Assembly (NCBI GenBank): GCA_021802645.1
Contig: JAJZRO010000004.1
Location: forward strand, 1 to 64,000
From: Deltaproteobacteria bacterium
GTDB lineage: Bacteria; Desulfobacterota; Desulfobulbia; Desulfobulbales; Desulfurivibrionaceae
Length of the DNA stretch: 64,000 nucleotides
Direction: 5' to 3'
Part shown: one piece after another, positions 35,732-44,685 of the stretch
Position numbering within the stretch: position 1 is the first letter of the stretch
Layout of the letters: each line of letters starts with the position of its first letter
Made by a program: the position numbers and the translations under genes
The notes under the pieces: model-generated
The model's input: the letters and a program-made list of their open reading frames with translations, nothing else
Databases searched by the model: none
What the model was told of the DNA's origin: nothing

Positions 35732-37230
35732 GGGAATGCCGTCTCCTTGGGTTGGGCGGGGACTTGCGCTTGCAGCTGGCGGGCTCGCCCGACGATATGC
35801 GTGGCTAGATCACGAAAGACCAGGGTATGGAAGGGCAGCATCGCAAACCAGTAGAGCCGGCCCCATAGCCCCTGGGGATAAAAATGAGCGGTCTGCACGA
35901 ATTGGTGTTCCTGGATGTCGAACTCCAGCCACGCCTTGCCCGGCAGCCTCATCTGCGCTGCCAACAACAACCGTTTGCCGGGTTTGAGGTCCGCCACCTT
36001 CCAGAAATCGAGGGCATCGCCGACGCGCAGCTCCCGCGGGTCGCGGCGACCGCGATTAAGGCCGTAGCCGCCCACCGCCTTGTCGATGAGGCCGCGCAGC
36101 CGCCAGAGGAAATCGTAAGTGAACCAGCCCTGGTCGCCGCCGATGGCGGTGGCGGCGGCATAGACCGCGGCGGCCGGCAGATCGCCCAAGGGGAGGACCC
36201 GGCGGTCGCGGAGGATGGCGCGGCTGATATCATCCTCGCCGCCGATGTCGCAGGCAGCCCCGGCACTGCTGTCACACCAGCGGCTCACCACCTGGTTTTG
36301 CTCGATTTCGGCCAGCGCGAGTTGCACGGCATCTTCATAAGAGACCGGCCGGATCTGTGGGAAAAAGCGGCGGGCATGGTCGTCCTGCGCCACGGTTTCC
36401 GACTTGAGCCCCTCCACCAGGGCCGCGGCAATGGCGTGAGGGACCGGGGTCAGGAGCATCAGCCAGTAGGAGGAAAGGCGCGGCGAGAGCACCGGCACCG
36501 GCAGAATGAGGCGCCTGAGCCCCATGACCTTGGCGGCCCGCAGCAGCATCTCCCGGAAGGTGGTCCTGGCCCCGCCGATATCGATTATCAGGTTGGCGTG
36601 GGAGGGCAGGGTGAGGGCGGCGGCGAGGTAGGCGAGCACGTCGTCCACCGCGATGGGCTGGGTCTTGGTGGTGACCCAGCGCGGGGTGAGCATGAGCGGC
36701 AGCTTCTGCACCAGGTGGTGGATGATCTCGAAGCTGGCGGAGCCAGAGCCGATGATGACCCCGGCCCGGAACCAGAGGGTCTGGATGGACTCCGGCTTGG
36801 CCGAGAGGAGCTCGCCGGTCTCGATGCGGCTTGCGAGGTGTTTGCTGGCGGTCTCCTTCTCTCCGAGGCCGCCGAGATAGACGATGCGTTTGACCCCTTG
36901 GCGGATGGCGGCGTCGCGGAAGTTGGTGGCGCTTTCCCGGTCCAGCCGGTCGTATTCCTTGCCGGCGCCCATGGAGTGGATGAGGTAGTAGGCGGTGTCG
37001 ACCCCGGCCAGGGCGGCGTCGAGGGCGGCGGGGTGGAAGGTGTCGCCCTCGACGATCTCGACCCGACCCACCACCTCGGGCCGCACCTTGCTGCGGTTGC
37101 GGACCAGCAGCCGGATGGTGCAGTGGCCCTCGGCCAGCAGCTTGTCCTTGAGGCGGCGGCCGATGTAGCCGGTGGCGCCGGTGATGAGCACCCGGGGTGG
37201 CGGCCCGGGATGCGCGGTCGGGGTGTCCAT
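35728..37230 (-). CDS. SDR-family NAD(P)-binding protein with C-terminal DUF2867
   Basis: 500 residues. An atypical SDR domain (TGATGYIGRRLKDKL, residues about 18-32; GDTFHPAALDAALAGVDTAYYLIHS) is followed by DUF2867 (about 330-500, with a WFTYDFLWRLRGLIDK segment and the C-terminal GLWGRLYWF). These proteins often sit in light- or stress-responsive loci. The substrate is unknown. Its stop overlaps the ald start (ATGA), suggesting cotranscription. Divergent from uvsE over a 78-base gap. Confidence 0.87.
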   Translation of the reverse strand: MDTPTAHPGPPPRVLITGATGYIGRRLKDKLLAEGHCTIRLLVRNRSKVRPEVVGRVEIVEGDTFHPAALDAALAGVDTAYYLIHSMGAGKEYDRLDRESATNFRDAAIRQGVKRIVYLGGLGEKETASKHLASRIETGELLSAKPESIQTLWFRAGVIIGSGSASFEIIHHLVQKLPLMLTPRWVTTKTQPIAVDDVLAYLAAALTLPSHANLIIDIGGARTTFREMLLRAAKVMGLRRLILPVPVLSPRLSSYWLMLLTPVPHAIAAALVEGLKSETVAQDDHARRFFPQIRPVSYEDAVQLALAEIEQNQVVSRWCDSSAGAACDIGGEDDISRAILRDRRVLPLGDLPAAAVYAAATAIGGDQGWFTYDFLWRLRGLIDKAVGGYGLNRGRRDPRELRVGDALDFWKVADLKPGKRLLLAAQMRLPGKAWLEFDIQEHQFVQTAHFYPQGLWGRLYWFAMLPFHTLVFRDLATHIVGRARQLQAQVPAQPKETAFP

Positions 37231-37308
37231 ATTTTTAGTCTACGCCCTCAGGTGCCGGGGATGAAGAAAAAAATAGCCGGGTCCGGGCCTGGTCGGTTTT
37301 AATGCACC

Positions 37309-38226
37309 ATGATCCGTTTTGGTCTCTGCTGCCTCTTCAAGAAGGAACCCATCCACTTCCGCGCCATCACGGCCAAGGCCCTGGCCGGCCGGCCGCGGCA
37401 GGAGCAGCTCCGTCTGCTTGCCGCGCGCTGTCTGGCCAATGCCGAGAACCTGCTGCTGGCCCTTCAGGCCGCGCAGCGGCTGGGCATCGGGGCCTTCCGC
37501 GTCACCTCGCCGCTTTTTCCCCGTTTCACCCACCCCGAGGTGGGCTACGCCCTCGCCGCGCTGCCGGCGGCCGGCGAGATTGCCGCGGTGTTGCACCAAG
37601 TGCGGGAGTTTGGCCGGGAACATGATATCCGCCTGAGTCTCCATCCGGACCAGTTCGTGGTCCTCTCCTCGCCGCGAGCGGCGGTGGTGGAGAGCGCCCG
37701 GCGGGAGTTGGAATACCATGGCTTTTTGGCCGAGCAGATCGGGGCCGAGGTGATCACCCTCCACGCTGGCGGCGGCTATGGCGACAAGGGGGCGGCCCTG
37801 GCCCGCTTTGCTGGGGCCTTTGGCACCCTGTCGGCCGGGGTGCGGCAGCGGCTCTGCCTGGAAAACGACGACCATACCTATACCCCGGCCGACCTGCTGC
37901 CGCTCTGCGATCAATTGGCCATCCCTTTTGTCTACGATGTCCACCACCATCGCTGCCACCCGGACACCCTCTCGGTCGCGGAGGCGACCCAGCGGGCGGT
38001 GACGACCTGGCAGCACCTGGGCCGCGAACCCTATTTTCACCTCTCCTCGCCCAAGAACGGTTGGCAGGGAGGTAACCCCAAGCCCCATGCCGACTTTATC
38101 GATCCGGCGGATTTTCCGGCCGGCTGGCAGCAGCTTGGGTGCGAGGTCACCGTGGATGTCGAGGCCAAGGCCAAGGAGCTGGCGGTGTTGCAACTGCGGG
38201 GGGCGTTGCAGGGCCGAATTCGCTGA
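37309..38226 (+). CDS. uvsE: UV damage endonuclease UvsE/UvdE
   Basis: 305 residues, TIM-barrel family; cleaves 5' of cyclobutane dimers and 6-4 photoproducts in alternative excision repair. The N-terminus begins at IRFGLCCLF. Metal-binding histidines and acids are in LSLHPDQFVVL, ITLHAGGGYGDK, LENDDHTYTP, VYDVHHHRCHP and a later FHLSSPKNG. It ends 5 bases from the convergent usp. Confidence 0.93.
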   Translation: MIRFGLCCLFKKEPIHFRAITAKALAGRPRQEQLRLLAARCLANAENLLLALQAAQRLGIGAFRVTSPLFPRFTHPEVGYALAALPAAGEIAAVLHQVREFGREHDIRLSLHPDQFVVLSSPRAAVVESARRELEYHGFLAEQIGAEVITLHAGGGYGDKGAALARFAGAFGTLSAGVRQRLCLENDDHTYTPADLLPLCDQLAIPFVYDVHHHRCHPDTLSVAEATQRAVTTWQHLGREPYFHLSSPKNGWQGGNPKPHADFIDPADFPAGWQQLGCEVTVDVEAKAKELAVLQLRGALQGRIR

Positions 38227-38231
38227 ATTCC

Positions 38232-38720
38232 CTATTCCACCACCAGCACCGCGTAATTCCTGGCGTGGTGGAGGATATGGTTCGAGGTGGAGCCGAAGAC
38301 GAACTCCTCGCTGTGGGAGATCCCCCGCCGGCCCACCACCACGATGCAGCAGCGCAGCTTCTCCTGCTCTTCCAGGATGGCGGCGCCGATGGAGGTGCAG
38401 GGCCGGATGATGATCCGGCTCTCCACCTGGCCCTCCCGAAGGCCCACTGCGAACAGGATGTCGCGGTAGTCGGCCATGGCCTGCTCCATCACCGCCCGCC
38501 TGTCGTGCAGCCACTTCACCCGCGCCGCCTCGGTGGGGAAAAAATCCTCCGAGGGCTCGGGAATGATGGTGAGGAGGGTGATGAAGACGTCTGCAAGCCC
38601 GCCGAAAAAGTCGGCGAGGTACAGCACCGTCCGCCTGGAGTTTTCCGATTCATCCACCGCCACCAGCAGGTGGCGCTCGACGTCGCGACGGCTAAGATCG
38701 CCAAAGGTCTGCGTGTTCAT
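38232..38720 (-). CDS. Universal stress protein (UspA family)
   Basis: 162 residues with a single Usp domain. N-terminal HLLVAVDESENS is the first strand; the C-terminal GRRGISHSEEFVFGSTSN fits the ATP-binding G-2x-G-9x-G(S/T) loop, and the final ILHHARNYAVLVVE strand is typical. It overlaps the upstream kinase-like gene by 4 bases. Confidence 0.92.
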   Translation of the reverse strand: MNTQTFGDLSRRDVERHLLVAVDESENSRRTVLYLADFFGGLADVFITLLTIIPEPSEDFFPTEAARVKWLHDRRAVMEQAMADYRDILFAVGLREGQVESRIIIRPCTSIGAAILEEQEKLRCCIVVVGRRGISHSEEFVFGSTSNHILHHARNYAVLVVE

Positions 38721-39730
38721 GCTCCCCTCCCGGTGTGCAAGGCCAGCGCGGCCTGGGCCGTGGCCAGATCGTCCAGCATCTGATCGGTGGTTTCGTAATA
38801 GAGTTCCGCGCCCCGTGAAAAGTGCAGCAGCACCCGATTCAGGGAATCGGGAATATAGGGAAAGACCTTCTTGAGGTTGGCCACCCGGTTTTTGTAGGAG
38901 ATGTTCAGGTCTTCGCCCCAGAGGGTGTCGAACACCTGCCGCTGGTCGCGGTAGAGGTCCGGCACCAGGACATCGCCGCGGCCCACGAGAAAGATGAGGA
39001 TGTTGCCCAGTCCCTGGAGGTCGAAGCCGAACATCGATTCGCCGTGCTGGTAGGTGTAGTCGAAGTCGATCCAGCGATTTACCTGGCGTTCGCTGTCGCG
39101 GAGGATGTGGTCGCGCCGGATGTCGCCATGTTTTTCTCCGTGATCGTGGAGAAACTTGATCGCCTGGACCAGCTCGATGTAGTCGGTCAGCACCCCGGGG
39201 AAGAAGCGGTGGAAGTATTCCTCGTGGTCGGCGCCGTAGGTGGTGATGATCTCATCATAGCGGAGGCCGGAGATGTATTCGAGGATGCGGACGATGTTGC
39301 CGGCCGCATCCTGGGTCCAACTGCCGTGCATGAAGTTGGGGTGGGCCGCCACCAGGTCGAGAATGCGCGCCTCTTTTTTCGGGCTGCGGAAGCAGGTGAT
39401 GACCACCTCGCCAATCCGGGTTTCGAAGCGCTCGTGGAAGACCAGCTTGAGGATAGTGGTGGCGCCGCTGGTCAGGTCCACGGCCCGGCGCACCCAGTAT
39501 TTGGGCTCGTCGTCGAGGCCGAACCGCCCTTCCTTCTCGTAGCCCTTGATCCAGAAGGTGCGCTCTCCCAGCACCACCACGTCGTTGTAGTCGACCCGGA
39601 AGAAGTCGCTGGTGTCGGCGATGATCTTGAAGCGGGTTGGCACCTTGTCCGCGCCGGCGTGGCGGGCGATGGCGTCGCGAATCGTTGCCGCGGCCGGAGG
39701 CGTGGTGGGGGGCGTCCTGGGGCTCACCAT
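38717..39730 (-). CDS. Protein-kinase-fold protein coupled to a universal stress protein
   Basis: 337 residues. Eukaryote-like kinase fold signatures: ILKL (Lys95), a GxY-type hinge region ILEYISG (about 149), the catalytic loop HGDIRRDH (His201, Asp203) and DFD (222-224) in the DFG position. The Asn expected in the loop is His, so activity is uncertain. No PASTA or transmembrane region. It could phosphorylate the coupled USP. ATGA overlap with usp. Confidence 0.75.
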   Translation of the reverse strand: MVSPRTPPTTPPAAATIRDAIARHAGADKVPTRFKIIADTSDFFRVDYNDVVVLGERTFWIKGYEKEGRFGLDDEPKYWVRRAVDLTSGATTILKLVFHERFETRIGEVVITCFRSPKKEARILDLVAAHPNFMHGSWTQDAAGNIVRILEYISGLRYDEIITTYGADHEEYFHRFFPGVLTDYIELVQAIKFLHDHGEKHGDIRRDHILRDSERQVNRWIDFDYTYQHGESMFGFDLQGLGNILIFLVGRGDVLVPDLYRDQRQVFDTLWGEDLNISYKNRVANLKKVFPYIPDSLNRVLLHFSRGAELYYETTDQMLDDLATAQAALALHTGRGA

Positions 39731-39800
39731 GCGAATATCATAGCATCAGCCCGGCGGCGGGAGTCAAAGATTTTTCTCTCCCGCCGCGCCCCAGGCCGGC

Positions 39801-40751
39801 TTATACGTGATTGCGGAGTTTCAGTTCCAGCGGATGGGGCTGGAGGTAGACCTGACCGGCCAGATAGGGCTCCCGGTACTTGCGGACATAATGGTTCAGG
39901 AGGGTGATGGGCACGATGAGCGGCACCAGCTCCTGGCGGTAGCGGTCGATGGTCTCGACCATCTCCTCTTTTTCGTCGTGGGAGAGCACGTTTTTGAAGT
40001 AGCCCAGAGCATGAAGCAGCACGTTGCTCTGTTTGGCCACCGTGCTCTTGAGGCGCAACGCCTCCAGAAGCAGGGCCTCGTACTGGGAAAAGAGGGTCTC
40101 CTGCGGCAGGGACTTGGCCGCAGCCACCAGTTTGCCCAGGGCGCGATAGTGCTTTTCGCTGTGACCGAGGAGCAGGAGCTTGTGGCGGGCGTGGAAGGCC
40201 ACCAGGCCGCCGCGGTTCTGGTGGCTCGCCAGCAGGTCGCGCCAGCGCCGGAGCACGAAGATGCGGGTGATGAAGTTTTCCCGCAGCACCGGGTCGTGGA
40301 GCCGGCCCTCGTCCTCCACCGGCAGCAGCGGCAGGCGGTCCATAAAGGCCCTGGCAAAGAGGCCCACCCCTTTTTTGACCGGCGCTCCCTCGCCGGTATA
40401 GACCTTGACCCGTTCCATGCCGCTCGAAGGCGAGCGGCTCTTGAAGATGAAGCCGCAGAGGTCCTCGCGAGCCAGATCCTCCACTCGCTTTGCCGCCCAC
40501 GCCGCCATCCGCTGGGTGTGGTCGATCCCGGAGTGGATGGTGACCAGCCGGGGATGGGCCGGGTCGCCCACCAGGCGCATCGCTTCGCGGGGCACGCCGA
40601 GGCCGCACTCCGTTTCCGGGCAGACCGGCACGAAGGTGACGAAGCGGCCCAAGGTCTCGGCCAGGAAGGGGTCGAGCTTGTGGCCACCGTCGTAGCGCAC
40701 CGGCTGGCCCAAGAGGCAGGCGCTGATGCCGAGTTTGATGGGGGTCTCCAT
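39801..40751 (-). CDS. DUF523-DUF1722 protein (YbgA-type)
   Basis: 316 residues. The N-terminal DUF523 domain contains ISACLLGQPVRYDGGHK (cysteine in the first strand) and CPETECGLGVPRE. The C-terminal DUF1722 half contains FHARHKLLLLGHSEKHYRALG and LNHYVRKY. Proteins of this type are often near photolyase genes, which fits UvsE and SDR-DUF2867 upstream. The annotated frame opens further upstream to 40958 but homology begins at METPIK (40751). Function unknown. Confidence 0.9.
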   Translation of the reverse strand: METPIKLGISACLLGQPVRYDGGHKLDPFLAETLGRFVTFVPVCPETECGLGVPREAMRLVGDPAHPRLVTIHSGIDHTQRMAAWAAKRVEDLAREDLCGFIFKSRSPSSGMERVKVYTGEGAPVKKGVGLFARAFMDRLPLLPVEDEGRLHDPVLRENFITRIFVLRRWRDLLASHQNRGGLVAFHARHKLLLLGHSEKHYRALGKLVAAAKSLPQETLFSQYEALLLEALRLKSTVAKQSNVLLHALGYFKNVLSHDEKEEMVETIDRYRQELVPLIVPITLLNHYVRKYREPYLAGQVYLQPHPLELKLRNHV

Positions 40752-40835
40752 GGAGGTATTGTAGCAGGAGCGAAGGAGGCGCGGCGAATTTTTCGACCAG
40801 GCCAGGCGAGGCGGCAGCGCCGCCCGCAGAGGGCA

Positions 40836-40892
40836 ACGGGCCTGTTGCCGCGCCCAAGGAGAGGAAGGGTCCGGGGGCAGCAACAGGCCCGT
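40836..40892. repeat. 13-bp inverted repeat downstream of the repeat protein gene
   Basis: acgggcctgttgc (40836-40848) pairs exactly with gcaacaggcccgt (40880-40892), with a 31-base spacer. It lies immediately after the stop of the 40906-41811 gene and within its likely 3' UTR. No T run follows, so it may be an RNA-stabilising structure or a regulatory site. Confidence 0.5.
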
Positions 40893-40905
40893 GCCTGAAA
40901 AGGGT

Positions 40906-41811
40906 TCAGGCCTGGGTATTGACCAGCGAGGCGGAACCGGCTGCCGCGTTCGGGCCAAGGCTGGTTAAGTTTTGCAACAGGGTCTGCAAGGTGGCAATCT
41001 GCTCCTGCAAGGGGTTCTGACCGCTGCCGGCCGTGGCCGCCGTCTGGGTCAGCGAGGTTGCACTGCTGTCGCCACTCTGGCCGGGAGATCCGGGCTGCAA
41101 CTGATTCAAGAGGGTTTGCAGGCCATCGATGAGCGAAGAGAGCGGGTCGCCGTCGCTGTTCGCGGCATAGGAGGCCGCTGCCTGTTCTTTGGAGGCCGAG
41201 GCGCCGCCCCCCAGGCCGCCATGGTGATGGTGCCCTCCCCGGTGGGCCTGCATGTCGGTCTGCATTTTGGCGTAGGCGGCCTGCGCATCGGAAAGGTTGC
41301 CGGAGTTCAGGGCCTGCCCCAGGGCGGCAAGGTCGTTCCCCATGGTATTGCCGCTGGAGCCGGCAGCGTTGGTGGTGTCGCCCGGGGCGGGCGGTCCCGG
41401 CGGCTGCAGGTTCTGCAGGCTGGCATAGGCCGATTGCGCGTCGGCGAGATTCCCGCTCTGGAGCGCGGAGCCAAGCTGGGAGAAAAGCTGCTGGCGTTCT
41501 TCCCGTTTGGTCTGCCAGGCCTGCTGCATCATGGCGCCAGGGTCGGTAACCTCTGCCGGCGAGGGTGTGGCCGAAGCCGCCGCGAGCGCACCGGTGTCTG
41601 TGGCCCCGGTAGCGGAGGTAGTGGCACTGGTCTGGGCCGCCCCTCCGCCCGGCATGAGGGTCTGGAGGTCGGCAAAGGCCGATTGTGCGGTGGCGAGGTC
41701 GCCGCTCTGGAGCGCGGCACCAAGCTGGGCGAAGTCCTGTTTGCGCTGCTGCATCTTGGCCAGCCAGGCCTGCTGCAGAGCGCTGTTGCTTGAAACTCCC
41801 GAAATGGTCAT
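40906..41811 (-). CDS. Repeat-containing hypothetical protein with three FxQLGxALxSG-type units
   Basis: 301 residues. Three related helical units (about 27-50, 110-133, 160-184) share the pattern LGxALxSGxLxxAQxAYAxLQ. They are separated by low-complexity Ala/Thr/Gly linkers. A His cluster (HHHH at 194-197) lies within a glycine-rich tract. No signal peptide is seen and the function is unknown. A strong aggagga ribosome binding site precedes the ATG. Divergent from the BaeS-like kinase gene across a 220-base intergenic region. Confidence 0.7.
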   Translation of the reverse strand: MTISGVSSNSALQQAWLAKMQQRKQDFAQLGAALQSGDLATAQSAFADLQTLMPGGGAAQTSATTSATGATDTGALAAASATPSPAEVTDPGAMMQQAWQTKREERQQLFSQLGSALQSGNLADAQSAYASLQNLQPPGPPAPGDTTNAAGSSGNTMGNDLAALGQALNSGNLSDAQAAYAKMQTDMQAHRGGHHHHGGLGGGASASKEQAAASYAANSDGDPLSSLIDGLQTLLNQLQPGSPGQSGDSSATSLTQTAATAGSGQNPLQEQIATLQTLLQNLTSLGPNAAAGSASLVNTQA

Positions 41812-42031
41812 TGGTTTCCTCCTATTCGGTTACAGGTTGTCATGACAAGGTTCTTTCCGGTAACGCTTGAAAGCGTGTTCTTACGAGGCGCCTTGTTTGC
41901 CATATCGTCCCCATCGGGGAACAACAATGTGGAAAGAATAAGGAAATGGGGGTGGCGAGAGAAAACCCCCTGTTCCTGGTCGCCGATTGTGATAAGGAAA
42001 GAAAGAAGGCAAGGAAAACGGGGCAAAGGGA

Positions 42032-43474
42032 ATGAAACACGGTATTACCCAGCGACTTTTTCTGACCATCGCCATGGCCGCCGCCATGGCGGCAATCAGC
42101 ATGGTCGTGGTCATGCACTGGAGTGTGCGGCGGGGTTTTCTCCGCTATGTCAACGCCATGGAAAAGGCCGGGGTCTCCCGGCTGGCCAGTTCGCTGGAAG
42201 AGGGGTATCGCCCGGAGGGGGGCTGGGGGTTTGTGGTGCATGATCCGGCCCGCTGGCATCAACTGATCCTGGCGGCCATCCCCCCTGGCGGGCCGCTACC
42301 ACCGCCGTCGGGGACTCCACCGCCACTAAAGCCGAACGGGGCGGGGCAGGGGCCGCCTCCTGGCCCGCCACCGCACATGGTCCGTTCCCTTGACCAGCGC
42401 CTCTTTCTGCTCGACGCCGAGCGACGGGTGTTGATCGGCCATGCCGTGCCGGCGGGGAGTGCATTCACCCCCTTGTTCCATCGGGGCCAGGTGGTGGGCT
42501 ACCTGGGGCTGCTGCCCCGCCAAGAGCTGTCCGGGCCGCCCCAGGAGCGTTTTCTGCGGGAACAGCGGTTGGCCTTCGCTCTGGTGGCGGGGATTATCAT
42601 CCTGCTGGCCACCGGGCTGTCGCTGCTCCTCTCCCGGCGGTTGGTGCGGCCGTTGCGCGGGCTGGCCGCCGCGACCCATCAGCTCGCGGCCGGGCGCTTC
42701 GCCACCCGGGTGGCGGTGATCTCGCAAGACGAGCTGGGGCAGCTGGCCGGCAACTTCAACACCCTGGCGATGACCCTGGAGCGAAACGAACAGGCCCGGC
42801 GGCAATGGGTGGCGGATATCTCCCATGAGTTGCGCACCCCGGTGGCGATCCTGCGGGGCGAGATCGAGGCCCTGGTGGACGGTATCCGCCAGCCGGACCC
42901 GACCTCGCTCGCCTCCCTGCACAGCGAGGTGCTGCGCCTGGCCCGGCTGGTGGATGATCTCTACCAGCTGGCGATGTCCGATCTGGGGGCGCTTACCTAC
43001 CGGAAGGAATACCTCGACCCGGTGCGCCTGCTCAAGGAGATGGTGACCACCCGTCGCGCGGAGTTCGCGGCCAAGGGGATCGCCATGCACGCCGAACTGC
43101 CGCCTGAGCAGACCGTTGCCCTCTTCGGCGATGGCGAACGCCTCTCCCAGCTCTTCGCGAACCTCTTCACCAATGCCCTCAAATACACCGAGGCCCCTGG
43201 GGTGCTGCGGATCACCATGGGGCGCCATGCCGGCCGCGTGGTCATCGATTTTGTGGATTCCAGCCCCGGCGTGGCCGAGACCGACCTGGAGCGGCTTTTC
43301 GAGCGACTCTATCGGGTGGATGGCTCCCGCAGCCGCGCTACCGGCGGCGCCGGCCTCGGGCTGGCCATCTGCCGGAATATCGTCGAGGCCCATCAGGGCA
43401 AGATCTCGGCCCGGCCATCCCCGATGGGGGGGCTGTGGGTGCGGGTGGAGCTGCCGCTGGCGGAGGGTCGCTGA
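42032..43474 (+). CDS. BaeS-type sensor histidine kinase
   Basis: 480 residues. Two membrane segments (about 9-29 and 186-207) bracket a periplasmic domain with proline-rich insertion (PPPGPPPH-type, about 84-115). HAMP region about 207-255, catalytic His265 in SHELRTP, HATPase motifs NLFTNALKYTE, DSSPGV and GGAGLGLAI. It senses an unknown periplasmic signal and phosphorylates the adjacent regulator. Divergent from the repeat protein gene. Confidence 0.93.
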   Translation: MKHGITQRLFLTIAMAAAMAAISMVVVMHWSVRRGFLRYVNAMEKAGVSRLASSLEEGYRPEGGWGFVVHDPARWHQLILAAIPPGGPLPPPSGTPPPLKPNGAGQGPPPGPPPHMVRSLDQRLFLLDAERRVLIGHAVPAGSAFTPLFHRGQVVGYLGLLPRQELSGPPQERFLREQRLAFALVAGIIILLATGLSLLLSRRLVRPLRGLAAATHQLAAGRFATRVAVISQDELGQLAGNFNTLAMTLERNEQARRQWVADISHELRTPVAILRGEIEALVDGIRQPDPTSLASLHSEVLRLARLVDDLYQLAMSDLGALTYRKEYLDPVRLLKEMVTTRRAEFAAKGIAMHAELPPEQTVALFGDGERLSQLFANLFTNALKYTEAPGVLRITMGRHAGRVVIDFVDSSPGVAETDLERLFERLYRVDGSRSRATGGAGLGLAICRNIVEAHQGKISARPSPMGGLWVRVELPLAEGR

Positions 43475-44160
43475 TGCCGATGATTCTGATCGTCGAGGAC
43501 GAGCCGAAGCTGGCTGGCGTATTGCGCGACTATCTGCGGCAGGCGGGCTTCAAGACCGCCTGGCTCGCCAATGGCGCCGAAGTGGTGCCCTGGGTCCGTG
43601 AGCATGGGCCGGCCCTCCTGCTGCTGGACTTGATGCTGCCCGGTAGTGACGGGCTGACCATCTGTCGCGAGATCCGTGCCATTTCCGCCACGCCGATCAT
43701 TATCATTACCGCGCGGATCGAGGAAGGCGATCGGTTGCTCGGGCTGGAGGCCGGGGCGGATGATTATATCTGCAAGCCCTTCAGCCCCCGCGAGGTGGTG
43801 GCCAGGGTCAAGGCGGTGCTCCGCCGCAGCGAGGGGGGTACCAGCCGGGAGATCGCAGGGCTGAGCCTGGACGCCTCCCGCCACGAGGCCACCCTGCATG
43901 GCCACAACCTGGGGCTGACCGCGGTGGAGTTCAAGCTGCTGCAGTGCCTTTTCGTGCGGGCGGGGCAGATCTGCAGCCGCCAGCAACTCATGGACACCAT
44001 CTATCCCGACGAACGCATCGTGGCGGATCGGACCATCGACAGCCACATCAAGAAGCTGCGCAAAAAGATGGCCGCCGTCCTGCCGCAGGCCGATCTCATC
44101 CATTCCGTCTACGGTCTGGGGTACAGGCTGGAGTCTGAGCCACCCGCAGCCGCCCCCTAA
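43474..44160 (+). CDS. BaeR-type OmpR-family response regulator
   Basis: 228 residues. Receiver domain with Asp52 as phosphoacceptor in LLLDLMLPG, acidic pocket in VEDEPK, and a winged-helix DNA-binding domain (LGLTAVEFKLL, IVADRTIDSHIKKLRKK, SVYGLGYRLE). The ATG shares a base with the kinase stop (TGATG). Targets likely include the divergent repeat gene, but no direct binding site was identified. Confidence 0.93.
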   Translation: MPMILIVEDEPKLAGVLRDYLRQAGFKTAWLANGAEVVPWVREHGPALLLLDLMLPGSDGLTICREIRAISATPIIIITARIEEGDRLLGLEAGADDYICKPFSPREVVARVKAVLRRSEGGTSREIAGLSLDASRHEATLHGHNLGLTAVEFKLLQCLFVRAGQICSRQQLMDTIYPDERIVADRTIDSHIKKLRKKMAAVLPQADLIHSVYGLGYRLESEPPAAAP

Positions 44161-44167
44161 AATACCA

Positions 44168-44188
44168 GGGGCGGCCTTGCGCCGCCCC
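44168..44188. terminator. Terminator-like hairpin between convergent genes
   Basis: ggggcggc (44168-44175) pairs exactly with gccgcccc (44181-44188), with a 5-base loop. It begins 7 bases after the response regulator stop and 45 bases before the 100-residue gene's 3' end. There is no long T run. Confidence 0.5.
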
Positions 44189-44232
44189 CACCTTGATCAT
44201 CGTGCGATATCGCTTGTCGCGATGGTGGTTAG

Positions 44233-44535
44233 TTATCCACCAAAGTCATAGTCGGCCAACTCCTCCGTGGCAAAGGTATACTTTTCCTCAAAGCCCTTGA
44301 TGCGGGCATTGATCTCGTCGCGCACCGGCCGCCATTCGGTCGGGCATGCGGTCCTGAGCGCGGTGATCCGGTCGTCGAGTTCCGCCATGATCATATGGAG
44401 TTCCTCGATGTTGCCGAGCATCTTTTCCTTGGTGCCGGTCGGCAAACCCTCGACCCGATGATCAATGGTGCCGAGCCTGTCGCGCCAGTCAGCCAGTTCG
44501 TGTTCTACGGTGGAGCAGTATTCCAAGGTATTCAT
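44233..44535 (-). CDS. Coiled-coil hypothetical protein, 100 aa
   Basis: Predicted largely helical, heptad-like regions (about 8-60 and 70-100), a C-terminal acidic tail (EELADYDFGG). No known family. A strong gggagga site sits before the ATG and a TTGACA -35-like box precedes it, so it looks like an independently transcribed real gene. Confidence 0.65.
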   Translation of the reverse strand: MNTLEYCSTVEHELADWRDRLGTIDHRVEGLPTGTKEKMLGNIEELHMIMAELDDRITALRTACPTEWRPVRDEINARIKGFEEKYTFATEELADYDFGG

Positions 44536-44605
44536 GGTATCCTCCCGCTTCGGCGAAGCGATGTGTGTGTTCGTCGGGGGTCATGTACCCCTTCTGTTAT
44601 TTATA

Positions 44606-44634
44606 CAGATAGGTACGAAATGTGCGTATGTCAA
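44606..44634 (-). promoter_or_regulatory. Sigma70-like promoter for the 100-aa gene
   Basis: On the - strand, TTGACA (consensus -35, 44634-44629) is followed 17 bases later by tatctg (44611-44606, 3 of 6 to TATAAT). It lies about 70 bases before the ATG at 44535. A second overlapping tataaa lies slightly downstream. Confidence 0.5.
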
Positions 44635-44685
44635 CAACCGATATACCACAAAGTGGGAGTCGAGGCGGGGCGGCCGGCAGGCTGG

